A stretch of 32,552 nucleotides of DNA from Pirellulaceae bacterium (GCA_016784735.1 JADHUC010000107.1:1-32552); one strand, 5' to 3'. Counted from the first letter of the stretch, positions 1-8,214 are shown. Numbers and translations are program-made. The notes: a model not told the origin generated them from the letters alone.

Positions 1-147
1 GAGTGCAGTGCGTGCAAGATGCAGATGGAGCAGGGAACCACGAAACCGACGATTCATCCGCTGAAGATCCTGGCCTTGGCCTACGGCCTGATGCCGGACC
101 TCGAATCGCTGTTGACCACTCGCGGCGAGGAGTTGGTCGTAACATGA
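1..147 (+). CDS. C-terminal fragment of a CCG-domain Fe-S oxidoreductase (GlpC / FAD-linked oxidase type), partial at the left edge
   Basis: The frame beginning at base 1 is open to a TGA at 145-147 and gives 48 residues. They start ECSACKMQMEQG, followed by HPLKILALAYGL. This pattern (C-x-x-C, then Q-x-E-Q-G-T, then H-P-x-x-x-L-A) is, from family knowledge, the tail of the cysteine-rich CCG domain found in GlpC, in HdrB-like subunits and in fused FAD-binding oxidases with a C-terminal 4Fe-4S part. Those proteins pass electrons from oxidation of glycolate, lactate or glycerol-3-phosphate. Substrate and full architecture cannot be judged because the rest lies outside the window. The stop overlaps the next start as ATGA, implying translational coupling to moaD. 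Confidence 0.6.
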   Translation, partial: ECSACKMQMEQGTTKPTIHPLKILALAYGLMPDLESLLTTRGEELVVT

Positions 148-389
148 AGGTTCGTGTTAGACTGTTTGCAGTGGCTAGGCAACTGGCCGGAGTTGGCGTA
201 ATCGACGTCGACCTGCCTCGCGGTGCGACCGTATCCGAGTTACGCGACGCGATCCGTAGCCAATTTCCCGATCTGGCCCACCTGGTGCGTCACACGTCAT
301 TCGCCGTCAACACCGATTACGCCCAAGACGAAACGGAAATCCCCGACGACGCCGAGATCGCCTGCATCCCGCCGGTCAGCGGTGGGTAG
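144..389 (+). CDS. moaD: MoaD/ThiS-family sulfur carrier (molybdopterin synthase small subunit-like)
   Basis: The 81-residue product begins MKVRVRLFAVARQLAG and ends in the Gly-Gly of PPVSGG. That is the beta-grasp fold with the C-terminal diglycine that MoaD uses as a thiocarboxylate to carry sulfur to molybdopterin. Length and the LPRGATVSELRDAI segment fit the family. The ATG at 144 is preferred over an upstream in-frame start because the upstream DNA is coding in another frame (end of the Fe-S oxidoreductase) and the ATGA overlap is typical of coupled genes. No other cofactor gene (moaA, moaC, moaE, moeA) is visible. A dedicated role for a neighbouring enzyme, or ThiS-like use, cannot be excluded. 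Confidence 0.85.
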   Translation: MKVRVRLFAVARQLAGVGVIDVDLPRGATVSELRDAIRSQFPDLAHLVRHTSFAVNTDYAQDETEIPDDAEIACIPPVSGG

Positions 390-454
390 GAGCCGTCGAC
401 CGGTTGGTGTCAACTTTCGCGTGAAGGCTGCGAAATCCTGACGCCAGATAGTCG

Positions 455-484
455 CCGTCCCTAAGCCGCAACATCGGCGGACGG
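455..484. terminator. Hairpin between convergent genes
   Basis: CCGTCC (455-460) and GCCG (465-468) pair with CGGC (475-478) and GGACGG (479-484) around a CAACAT loop, with a CTAA bulge on one side. It lies between the convergent ends of moaD and the repeat protein and could serve either. There is no clear T-run on either side, so a terminator role is tentative. Confidence 0.3.
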
Positions 485-518
485 TGGCTGATGATTTAGG
501 TAAGAGCACGTCAGCTTC

Positions 519-932
519 CTAGGGCCGGGGCATTTCGCCTTTGATGTCGCCGATACTGGCCCATGGGCGATACCCGCCGATGCCTCTGACTCGCTTTGGT
601 CCGGGCATTTCGCCTTTGATGTCGCCAAGGCTGGCCCAGGGACGACCGCCGCCAACTGTCCGCGGTTGGGGTCTTTCGCCCTTGATGTCACCAATACTCG
701 CCCAGGGACGCGTTGAGCCCATTCCGCGGTACGTCGGCTGACGATTCATTCCAGTGCGCATCGCGGTGGACGCGGGACGAGCGCTTGGCCGTGCGGTTGG
801 ACGACCAACGTGACTGGCCGAACGGTGCACAGATGCTCGCGGGCGACCTGTCTGACCGATCCCCCGGGCCGTTGCGGCGGAAGCGGCCAACATCGCCAAT
901 CCGCATGCCAGCGTAGCTGCTAAGGTCTTCAT
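519..932 (-). CDS. Small secreted protein with three copies of an RPWASIGDIKGE peptide repeat
   Basis: The 137-residue product starts MKTLAATLACGLAMLAASAATARG, a clear Sec signal peptide with cleavage near residue 22-23. A basic, Ser/Pro/Arg-rich linker follows. Then come three near-identical 14-residue repeats at residues 75-88, 97-110 and 122-135, with consensus RPWAS-I/L-GDIKGE-M/R-P, separated by Gly/Arg/Pro linkers; the protein ends right after the third. The ATG at 932 is chosen because the hydrophobic segment begins there and GGGAG lies about 9 nt upstream on the minus strand. No family is recognised. Repeats with basic linkers could be structural, binding or proteolytically released peptides; nothing in the neighbourhood decides this. 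Confidence 0.65.
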   Translation of the reverse strand: MKTLAATLACGLAMLAASAATARGIGQTGRPRASVHRSASHVGRPTARPSARPASTAMRTGMNRQPTYRGMGSTRPWASIGDIKGERPQPRTVGGGRPWASLGDIKGEMPGPKRVRGIGGYRPWASIGDIKGEMPRP

Positions 933-1193
933 CGCAATTACTCCCTGTAACAAGTGTGTGAGATACGGTATCCGAACTGAACACGGCGGCGTCTTTCGCG
1001 TCGTTCCGTGTCCCTTCACACTCGTTTACCCAGGGAAGCCGAATATCCTGCGCGCCAGGGCCAAAGAAACGCGAAAGAAGTGCCTTCGTGTGCGTGAGTA
1101 TCGATCTGATACCCGGAGGACGACGACCGCCGGCAAGAACCCAGCCACTTCAACGGCACTCGACCGAAACACATGACGCATGAGTGGGGCCCG

Positions 1194-1232
1194 CAAAAAA
1201 AGAAGCCGTCGCGGGGGCAGGACCGCGACGGC
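1194..1232 (-). terminator. Rho-independent terminator, leftward
   Basis: GCCGTCGCGG (1205-1214) and CCGCGACGGC (1223-1232) form a perfect 10-bp stem with an 8-nt loop. On the minus strand the stem is followed by TTCTTTTTTT (complement of 1194-1203). The direction is therefore leftward, although no full gene is evident to its right on the minus strand. Confidence 0.75.
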
Positions 1233-1302
1233 CTCACACGGTGTCGATGGATCTGATACAGTATCGGCAAGACGCGGGCGGTGACTTGATGGTGCGAGGC
1301 GC

Positions 1303-1339
1303 AAAAACAAAGCCGCGTCAGTTACTGACTGACGCGGCT
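1303..1339 (-). terminator. Second rho-independent terminator, leftward
   Basis: AGCCGCGTCAGT (1311-1322) pairs with ACTGACGCGGCT (1328-1339) in a 12-bp perfect stem with a 5-nt loop. On the minus strand it is followed by TTGTTTTTGC. The in-frame TGA (1318-1320) of the start-less minus-strand frame falls inside the stem, an arrangement often seen at gene ends. Confidence 0.75.
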
Positions 1340-1500
1340 TGGAGATCGTAAGGGGCAAACCTTGTCCATGGAGTTGAAAGCGATCCTTCTTCCTCTAGTA
1401 TCGAAAGCAGCGTGTAGCAGCTTGACTCAAAACGCAAATGTCCGGATTTGGCGATGAGAAACTCTGCGGCTTGAAACGCTTGCTCCAGTGCCCGTTGCGC
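1318..1500 (-). pseudogene. Possible remnant of a leftward gene, no start codon
   Basis: Reading leftward from 1500, 60 sense codons precede TGA at 1318-1320 inside a terminator stem. The peptide (QRALEQAFQAAEFLIAKSGH, then LRFESSCYTLLSILEEEG) is amphipathic and protein-like. No ATG or GTG occurs in frame between 1318 and 1530; a TTG near 1437 would give only about 39 residues and has no good ribosome site. Further upstream it would be antisense to the exonuclease. It is either a truncated gene end that kept its terminator or chance. No family is recognised. Confidence 0.25.
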
Positions 1501-1520
1501 CCGCGACGTGATATTTCGCC

Positions 1521-2063
1521 ATGCAATACGACTACTACCTCGTGATCGACCTAGAAGCCACCTGCTGCGACGGGTGCACGTTTCCGCAACGCGAGATGGA
1601 GATTATCGAGATCGGAGCGGTGATGGCCGATGCGCGATCACTTCAGCCGGTCGACGAGTTTGGCTCTTTTGTGCGGCCTGTTCGGAATCCAACGCTGACG
1701 CCGTTTTGCACCGATTTGACCAGTATTACTCAGCAGCAGGTCGACAGCGCAGACGAATTTCGTGTCGTGTTGGACCGGCTTGTCGGGTGGGCGGTGCAAT
1801 ACCCGAACCACCTCTTCTGTTCTTGGGGCGACTACGATCGCAAGCAACTGACGCGGGATTGTTCTTTCCACCGTATTCGATACCCGTTCGGCGATCATCT
1901 GAATCTGAAACGAGCGTTCGCCGAACGAATGGGCTTGCGCAAGCCGGAGGGCATGAAAGGCGCTCTACGCAAGGTTGGCTTGCAACTTCAAGGGACCCAT
2001 CACCGCGGCATTGACGACGCGCGAAACATCGCGCAATTGCTTCCCTACATCGTGAAGGAGTGA
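1521..2063 (+). CDS. ERI-1/KapD-like DEDDh 3'-5' exonuclease
   Basis: The 180-residue protein has the three Exo motifs of the DEDDh superfamily. Exo I is VIDLEAT with D10 and E12. Exo II is SWGDYDRKQL with D104. Exo III is HHRGIDDARNIA with H161 and D166, closest in style to the ERI-1 / KapD group. These enzymes remove 3' nucleotides from RNA or DNA using two metal ions. There is no signal peptide, so it is cytoplasmic. No Shine-Dalgarno is visible before the ATG, but the hydrophobic strand leading to Exo I starts immediately after it. The gene ends 3 nt before the next start, and the ribosome site of the GH106 gene lies inside its last codons, so the two are probably co-transcribed although functionally unrelated. 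Confidence 0.88.
   Translation: MQYDYYLVIDLEATCCDGCTFPQREMEIIEIGAVMADARSLQPVDEFGSFVRPVRNPTLTPFCTDLTSITQQQVDSADEFRVVLDRLVGWAVQYPNHLFCSWGDYDRKQLTRDCSFHRIRYPFGDHLNLKRAFAERMGLRKPEGMKGALRKVGLQLQGTHHRGIDDARNIAQLLPYIVKE
2055..2060 (+). promoter_or_regulatory. Shine-Dalgarno that sets the glycosidase start
   Basis: AAGGAG at 2055-2060 lies inside the end of the exonuclease gene and is 6 nt from ATG 2067. This favours ATG 2067 over the in-frame TTG at 2064. Confidence 0.6.
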
Positions 2064-2066
2064 TTG

Positions 2067-4769
2067 ATGGTTCACCGCATGTTTGCCCTGAACTGGATCA
2101 TAGCCGCGTTCGGTTTGTGCATCGGCGTCGACGAGATCCAGGCCGTGGAATGTCCCACGCCCGATTGCGAGGAAGACTATGCGGCTACCACGCCTTCTTG
2201 GACGGCACCTGTAGCATTTCTTCCTAAAGAAGGGACGGGAGGCGACTTGGGATGGCCAGAAGTGAGTCCAGAAGCACGCCCTGGTGCGTACTGGTGGTGG
2301 CCCGGCAGTGCTGTGACGAAGAAGGGCCTCACCTGGAATCTCCAGACGTACCGCAAGGCGGGCTGGGGCAACATGGGCGTGATCGGAATCTACGGGGTCC
2401 GCGGCGAGGAAGATCGCTTTATCGACGTCTTCTCGCCCAAGTGGTTCGAGATGTTCAACCATGCGGTGGCGGAAGCCAAACGGCTGGGGATGAATATCGA
2501 CTTGACTCCGAGTTCGGGCTGGCGAATGGGCGGCCCCCACGTGACGCCGGAGCATGGCGAGATGACCTTTGCCGTCGAAGATGGCCGGATCGTCGCGAAG
2601 CCCAACGCCGCCAGGGTCAAACGCGCCGGGCCGGGCGGAGAAGGACTGGCGATCAATCCGTATTCCCAAGCCGCGGTGGCGTTTCACCTCGACTGGATGA
2701 CTCAGCGATTCACCGAAGGCAGCGGCGCGTCGCCCCGAGCGTTCTACTACGACTCGTTTGAAAACCCGGGGAACTGGTGCCCAGAGTTGCTGGAGTCGTT
2801 CCGACAGGTGCGCGGCTACGCGTTGGAAGATCACGCGCAAGCCTTCGGCGGCAAAGGCGATCCGGAGGAAGTCCGCCGCGTCACGTGCGACTACCGAGAA
2901 ACGCTGTCCGACGTGCTGCTAGACCGCGTGCGCGAAGTCGTCCGTTGGGGGCAAGATCGCGGTAGCGGTTTGCGCATGCAGGCTCACGGGGCACCAGCCA
3001 ATCTGCTGGACATGTATGCGTCGGCCCAGATCCCCGAGACGGAAGTATTTGGGGCGTCAGTGTTAGACATACCGGGTTATCGACGTGATCCTAAATGGAT
3101 TCGACCAGACCAGCAGAGCGACTTGGTCAACCGTTTCGCCTCGTCCGCCGCGCACGTTGCGGGGCGAGATGTTGTGATTTCGGAGAGTTTTACATGGCTT
3201 CGGAATCACTACCACACAACGCTTGCCCACATCAAGGCCGAGTCGGATAAGCTGCTGCTGAACGGAATCAACTGTATTTACTATCACGGAATCTGCTATG
3301 CGCCGGAAAAGACGGCTTGGCCGGGGTGGCTGTTTTACGCATCCACTCAAGGGAACGCTCGCAATTCAATCTTTCGCGATGTGCCGGCGCTGAATGCCTA
3401 TATCACGCGGTGCCAAAGCGTGCTGCAAGACGGCAGTCCGCACAACGATGTGCTGCTCTACTGGCCGGTGTACGATCTCTGGATGGCCGAAGGCATGCGC
3501 GAGCAGCGGTTTTCCGTGCATCATCCGCAATGGGTCGAAGAAGCCGGATGTGGCGATGCCGGCCGCTGGATGATCGACCATGGGTACACGTTCGACTTTA
3601 TCTCGGATCAACAGTTGCTCGACGTGGTTCTTGATGGCGAGGCGTTGCGCACAAAGGGTAGAAACCAGTATCGCACCGTTCTCGTGCCCGCTGCGACATT
3701 CATGAAGGTCCGCACGGCGAAACGCCTTTTGGACCTCGCAGAAGCCGGCGCGACTATCCTGGTCTGGAAGCACCTGCCGCGGGATGTCCCTGGCTGGCTC
3801 GAGCATGCGGGACGCAAGCAACGACTGAGCGAGTTGCTGAGCCAGGTTTCTTCGACGGCGAACGGCGTAGCTCGGGTAGGCAAGGGGAAACTGATCGTCG
3901 CGGAAGATCTGTCGGCACTGCTCATAGCCGCGGGGATCGGTCGGGAACCGCTGGTCGATCACGGCCTGCAGTTCATTCGCCGCAAAAGCCCGACGCATGT
4001 GTCCTATTTCGTCGTCAACCATTCGGCCGACGCAATCGACGCATGGGTACCGATTGCCACGCACTGCCGATCCGCGCTACTGATGGATCCGATGACAGGC
4101 CGGACGGGTGTGGCGCCGAAACGTGGCAACGCAGGACGAACCGAAGTCCGTTTGCAGTTGCAGCCCGGCGAGACGCGGGTACTGCGCGCATTTCTTGAGA
4201 CATCGGTGTCAGGACCAGCATGGCCGATCATCGAACCAGCAGGTAAGCCTGTTCCGGTCGAAGGAAGGTGGCAGGTGGAATTCACGGAAGGGGGGCCGGT
4301 CTTGCCGAACGGCTTCCCAACCGGCGAGTTGAAATGCTGGACGCAACTGGGTGACGAAGAAGCCAAGCGATTCGCTGGCGCTGCTCGTTATGGAATACAG
4401 GTCGACCTTCCCGACAAACGGCCCGATGGCTGGTTTCTCGATTTGGGAGACGTGCGGGAAAGCGCCCGCGTTTGGGTGAACGGTAGGCCGGCGGGGATCG
4501 TGGTAGCGCACCCGTTTCGCGTCGACGTGGGCGACGCGTTCAACGCCGGAAGAAATGAAATCGTTATCGAGGTCACTAACCTTTCGGCTAATCGAATCCG
4601 TGACCTTGATATCCGCGGTGTGGACTGGAAGAAATTCCACGACATCAACCTGGTCAGTCACATGTACAAGCCCTTCGACGCCGCTGCCTGGGAGCTCAAG
4701 CCTTCTGGCCTGCTCGGCCCCGTAACGCTGATTCCCTACCGTATCACAGGTGTGGATGCAACGCCGTGA
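2067..4769 (+). CDS. GH106-like alpha-L-rhamnosidase family protein, secreted
   Basis: The 900-residue protein starts with a hydrophobic signal-like segment (residues about 5-27). Its catalytic part carries the GH106-type N-terminal signature: RPGAYWWWPGSAVTKKGL (residues 71-88), AGWGNMGVIGIYG (98-110) and IDLTPSSGWRMGGP. Downstream are YYDSFE, an acidic segment near QIPETEVFG and VISESFTW with E373, any of which may hold catalytic carboxylates. The last ~170 residues look like a galactose-binding beta-sandwich (WFLDLGDVRESARVWVNG ... NEIVIEVTN). GH106 enzymes remove terminal alpha-L-rhamnose, for example from rhamnogalacturonan II. That substrate is known for the family and not shown here. 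Length fits the family (about 850-1100). The start is ATG 2067. The PQQ-propeller gene follows 46 nt later on the same strand. Confidence 0.75.
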   Translation: MVHRMFALNWIIAAFGLCIGVDEIQAVECPTPDCEEDYAATTPSWTAPVAFLPKEGTGGDLGWPEVSPEARPGAYWWWPGSAVTKKGLTWNLQTYRKAGWGNMGVIGIYGVRGEEDRFIDVFSPKWFEMFNHAVAEAKRLGMNIDLTPSSGWRMGGPHVTPEHGEMTFAVEDGRIVAKPNAARVKRAGPGGEGLAINPYSQAAVAFHLDWMTQRFTEGSGASPRAFYYDSFENPGNWCPELLESFRQVRGYALEDHAQAFGGKGDPEEVRRVTCDYRETLSDVLLDRVREVVRWGQDRGSGLRMQAHGAPANLLDMYASAQIPETEVFGASVLDIPGYRRDPKWIRPDQQSDLVNRFASSAAHVAGRDVVISESFTWLRNHYHTTLAHIKAESDKLLLNGINCIYYHGICYAPEKTAWPGWLFYASTQGNARNSIFRDVPALNAYITRCQSVLQDGSPHNDVLLYWPVYDLWMAEGMREQRFSVHHPQWVEEAGCGDAGRWMIDHGYTFDFISDQQLLDVVLDGEALRTKGRNQYRTVLVPAATFMKVRTAKRLLDLAEAGATILVWKHLPRDVPGWLEHAGRKQRLSELLSQVSSTANGVARVGKGKLIVAEDLSALLIAAGIGREPLVDHGLQFIRRKSPTHVSYFVVNHSADAIDAWVPIATHCRSALLMDPMTGRTGVAPKRGNAGRTEVRLQLQPGETRVLRAFLETSVSGPAWPIIEPAGKPVPVEGRWQVEFTEGGPVLPNGFPTGELKCWTQLGDEEAKRFAGAARYGIQVDLPDKRPDGWFLDLGDVRESARVWVNGRPAGIVVAHPFRVDVGDAFNAGRNEIVIEVTNLSANRIRDLDIRGVDWKKFHDINLVSHMYKPFDAAAWELKPSGLLGPVTLIPYRITGVDATP

Positions 4770-4815
4770 GTCATCACGTCAAAGTGGTTCATTCCGCAAT
4801 ACTGAGGTGAGATCA

Positions 4816-7800
4816 ATGAGAAAGACGAGATTTGCCTATGCCGTCTCGGCCTGTTGCGCCGCTTGGGTGTTGTCCTCCGGCGATTTGCGGGCCGAGTCGG
4901 GAATGGAAATCATCAAGGCCTCCGGTGTCAGCGGCGGACTGATTGTACAAATTGGGTGCGATGATCCTGACGTTACAGTAGGCTTACGTGCGAATGACGT
5001 ATTTCTGGTCCATGCGCTCGACACAGATGCCGCAAGGGTCGCCAAAGCGAGAGAACACATCAAGACTCGGGGGCTCTATGGGCCAGTATCCGCAGACACG
5101 TTCAACGGCATAGATCTGCCCTACGCCGAGAATCTCGTGAATCTGGTCGTGATTGGGGATACGGAATGCGAGATACAAGATGAGGAGATAATGCGGGTGT
5201 TGGCCCCTGGCGGTGTTGCTGTTTTCCTCGATCGGCAAACGAAAATCAACAATCGAAAATGGGTTAAGCCCTGGCCGGAAGAAATTGACGAGTGGACGCA
5301 TTATCTCTACGACTCGACCGGCAATGCCGTGTCCCGGGACAGCGAAGCAGGGCCACCGCGTTCGATGCGATGGGTAGCTGCCCCGCTTTGGCCGCGGAGT
5401 CACGAATACACCCCCAGCATATCCGCCCTCGTTACATCCGGCGGGCACATCTTCTACATCATGGACGACGGCGTTCGCGGTCTGTTTGACAGCCGGTTCC
5501 CTGAAGAATGGGCCATTTATGCGAGGGACGCCTTCAACGGACTTCTCCTCTGGAAACGTCCGTTCGCCGAATGGGGACCGTCGCAATGGAAAGCCAGCGG
5601 CCACTGGAGCACCCCCATGTCGTTGCCCAGACGCCTGGTGAGCACAGATGATCACGTCTATGTCACGTTGGGATACCGCGCTCCGGTCACCGTTCTTGAC
5701 GCGCGCACAGGCGACACGATCCGTGTGCTTGAAGAAACGAGCAACACCGATGAACTCATTCTAAGCGATAGCGTATTGCTCGCCCGCTGCAGGAAGAACG
5801 TGCCAGAGTACCCCAAAGGCGCGACTGCCTGGGATGTGACGGTGCGATGGAAGAAGGCAGCAGATGCTCCGCGAGTGCCTCCCGCGGCGCCGGGTGACGA
5901 GACGATCGTTGCTGTCGATGCCGAAACCGGTAAGGTCATGTGGCGAAAACCCGAGTCACGTATTGTCACGCTTTCGCTGGCGGCCTCCGACGGCAGAGTC
6001 TGTTACCACACGTTCGAGGACCTCGTCTGCTTGGACTTGGCCAGCGGCAAGGAACTGTGGCGCGAGCCTAGCCAGGCGTGGCCCGACCTCGTTGGGACCG
6101 GCGTTACCTTGGTGATGTACGGGGACGTGGTCTTGACCACCAGCAGTGAAGGGCTGATCGCGCGCTCGGCTGTGACGGGAAAACAGCTCTGGCGCGGCCC
6201 GCGCATTCCGCGTGTCGCACCACGGCAACCCGCAGACCTACTGGTTGCGGATGGTCTGGTGTGGAGTAGCCTCACGCCCGAGATGCCGATGGGCACGGTA
6301 CCAAAGCAGCGAATGGAGGCCCCCCGAGTTACCGGGAAGCACGTATTGGGCTTCGATCCCGTGACTGGCGAGGTTAAGAAATCCGTTGACATCGGTCAAC
6401 TCATGAGCATAGGACATCACGTGCGCTGCTACCGCAGCAAAGCCACTCAACAATACCTGCTCTGGCCCAAGCGAGGTATCGAATTCGTAGACATCCGAGA
6501 CGGCGAAGGCCACATGCGCTGTGATTGGACTCGCGGCGAATGCAGCTACGGCGTGATGCCGGCGAATGGCCTTCTATACGTCCCGCCACACCCCTGCGTC
6601 TGTTACACCGGTGTGGCCTTGAACGGGTTCAATGCCTTGGCACCGGGACTGGAAACTGGAAACTCGAAACTTGAAACTCGAAACTGGGAAGACCAATTCG
6701 CAAGAGGCCCGGCCTTCAACCAAATCGGAAATCGAAAATCGGCAATCGAAAATCTCGCTGCTTGGCCGACCTATCGCCATGATCCGACACGAAGCGGGGC
6801 CGCGAATTGTGATGTGCCTCACGACGCGGGCCCCTTGTGGGAGGTCAACGTTGGGGGACGCTTAACGCAACCGGTGGTCTCTGATCGAAGGCTCTTCGTT
6901 GCTTCCGCGGATGAGCATACCGTCCATTGCCTTGACCAGGAAGACGGTGGACGTCTGTGGACTTTCACGGCCGGTGGAAGGATCGACTCGTCACCCACGC
7001 TCCATCGCGGTCTGGTTCTGTTCGGCTGCCGCGATGGTTGGGTCTATTGCCTCCGAGCTTCCGACGGCGAATTGGCGTGGCGATTCCGTGCCGCGCCCTC
7101 AAATCGTCGTATCGCAGCGTTTGGTCAGCTTGAGTCGCCTTGGGGTGTGCACGGCAGCGTTCTAGTTGTTGGCGACACAGTCTACTTCGCGGCTGGTCGA
7201 TCGAGCTTCCTGGACGGAGGCATCTTCCTTTACGGCTTGAATCCGTTGTCTGGGAAAATCCGCTACCAGGCTCACCTGGACGGGCCATGGCCAGACATCG
7301 ACAACGACACGGGGCAACCATTCCACATGGAGGGAGCGAAGACGGACGTCCTGGTGAGCGACGGCCGGCACCTTTTCATGTTCCACAACAAGTTCGACCT
7401 GGAACTCAATCAGCTCAAGACCGTACCGCGTGGTGCCGGAGGCGACCGAGTGATTGGCCTTCGCCTAACGTCGACGTCAGGCCTGCTGGACGACACTTGG
7501 CACGACCGGTTCTATTGGTTCCACAACGATCTGTGGCCCGGAAGCCACTTCGCCACTCGAGGGCCGAAGTCCGGGCAGATCTTAGTTTTTGATGACAAGA
7601 CGACGTACGGCCAGCGCGCCTTTTCGGTCCGGGAGAGGCTGAGCCCGAAGTTCACGCCAGGCCGCGACGGTTACTTGCTGTTTGCCGACCTTGGTGACAC
7701 CGAGGCGCTGCTACCGGGCAATCGAAGCGGTCGCGGCACAGAATACAAACCGGCCAAGGGACCGAAGTGGTCAACCCATGTACCCATCCGCGCTCTGGCG

Positions 7801-8049
7801 ATGGTACTGACTCGGAACGCTCTATTCCTCGCCGGGCCGCCCGATGCGGTCCCAGAGAAAGATCCTTATGCCGCCTTGGAAGGTCGGATGGGTGCTGCCC
7901 TATGGGCGGTCTCCACAGAAGATGGTTCCAAACTCGTGGAGCGACGACTTGATTCGCCACCGGTGTTCGATGGCATGATTGCCGCGGACGGCAAGCTGTA
8001 CGTATCGACGGTCGATGGAAGACTGCTTTGTTTAGGATCGCTTCCCTAG
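4816..8049 (+). CDS. Secreted protein with methyltransferase-like domain fused to PQQ-type beta-propeller
   Basis: The 1077-residue protein begins with a Sec signal (MRKTRFAYAVSACCAAWVLS, cleavage near LRAESG). Residues about 30-140 resemble a class I SAM methyltransferase: GGLIVQIGCDDP as motif I, VHALDTDAARVAKAREH, LPYAENLVNLVVIGD, and RVLAPGGVAVF. The rest is PQQ/quinoprotein-type propeller with repeated blades such as VAVDAETGKVMWRKP, VCLDLASGKELWREP and VHCLDQEDGGRLWTF. A second propeller half starts at AAWPTYRHDPTRSGA. The halves are joined by a linker encoded by GAAACT-type and AAATCG-type simple repeats (6645-6757). The start is set by GAGGTGA 6 nt before ATG 4816. Catalysis is unproven: motif I lacks the usual GxGxG, and exported SAM enzymes would be unusual. 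It is probably a binding or scaffold protein, and may use PQQ or none. Confidence 0.75.
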   Translation: MRKTRFAYAVSACCAAWVLSSGDLRAESGMEIIKASGVSGGLIVQIGCDDPDVTVGLRANDVFLVHALDTDAARVAKAREHIKTRGLYGPVSADTFNGIDLPYAENLVNLVVIGDTECEIQDEEIMRVLAPGGVAVFLDRQTKINNRKWVKPWPEEIDEWTHYLYDSTGNAVSRDSEAGPPRSMRWVAAPLWPRSHEYTPSISALVTSGGHIFYIMDDGVRGLFDSRFPEEWAIYARDAFNGLLLWKRPFAEWGPSQWKASGHWSTPMSLPRRLVSTDDHVYVTLGYRAPVTVLDARTGDTIRVLEETSNTDELILSDSVLLARCRKNVPEYPKGATAWDVTVRWKKAADAPRVPPAAPGDETIVAVDAETGKVMWRKPESRIVTLSLAASDGRVCYHTFEDLVCLDLASGKELWREPSQAWPDLVGTGVTLVMYGDVVLTTSSEGLIARSAVTGKQLWRGPRIPRVAPRQPADLLVADGLVWSSLTPEMPMGTVPKQRMEAPRVTGKHVLGFDPVTGEVKKSVDIGQLMSIGHHVRCYRSKATQQYLLWPKRGIEFVDIRDGEGHMRCDWTRGECSYGVMPANGLLYVPPHPCVCYTGVALNGFNALAPGLETGNSKLETRNWEDQFARGPAFNQIGNRKSAIENLAAWPTYRHDPTRSGAANCDVPHDAGPLWEVNVGGRLTQPVVSDRRLFVASADEHTVHCLDQEDGGRLWTFTAGGRIDSSPTLHRGLVLFGCRDGWVYCLRASDGELAWRFRAAPSNRRIAAFGQLESPWGVHGSVLVVGDTVYFAAGRSSFLDGGIFLYGLNPLSGKIRYQAHLDGPWPDIDNDTGQPFHMEGAKTDVLVSDGRHLFMFHNKFDLELNQLKTVPRGAGGDRVIGLRLTSTSGLLDDTWHDRFYWFHNDLWPGSHFATRGPKSGQILVFDDKTTYGQRAFSVRERLSPKFTPGRDGYLLFADLGDTEALLPGNRSGRGTEYKPAKGPKWSTHVPIRALAMVLTRNALFLAGPPDAVPEKDPYAALEGRMGAALWAVSTEDGSKLVERRLDSPPVFDGMIAADGKLYVSTVDGRLLCLGSLP
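6645..6757 (+). repeat. In-frame simple-repeat insertion inside the PQQ-propeller gene
   Basis: Bases 6647-6687 are iterations of GGAAACT/CGAAACT/TTGAAACT. Bases 6722-6754 are iterations of AAATCGGAAATCGAAAATCGGC. They encode linker peptide with LETGNSKLETRNW and IGNRKSAIENL. The same kind of hexamer-like DNA occurs at 5241-5260 in this gene (GAAAATCAACAATCGAAAAT). Such arrays are, from memory, common in intergenic DNA of planctomycetes; here the reading frame is kept. Confidence 0.7.
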
Positions 8050-8214
8050 GGCAGCCGTACGCGCAGAATCCGCGTGACGAACTTGACGATTCACACTTTC
8101 TTACGGATTCCAGCTTGATTCGCCCCGTCGCCGGATTAGCCTGGAACGTAAGAAGCCGCTCTTTCGGGCAACCGCCTCGGCGGACGGACGGTTTGGGAAT
8201 ACGGCGAAGACTAG

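Larger units (their letters stand above)
933..1520. other. Intergenic region with two leftward terminators and a start-less reading frame
   Basis: These 588 bases separate the minus-strand repeat protein from the plus-strand exonuclease. They contain two strong hairpins (1205-1232 and 1311-1339), both with the T-run on the minus strand, and an open minus-strand frame (1318 to about 1500) without an initiation codon. The first 270 bases should hold the promoter of the repeat protein, but no convincing -35/-10 pair was recognised. Confidence 0.4.
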
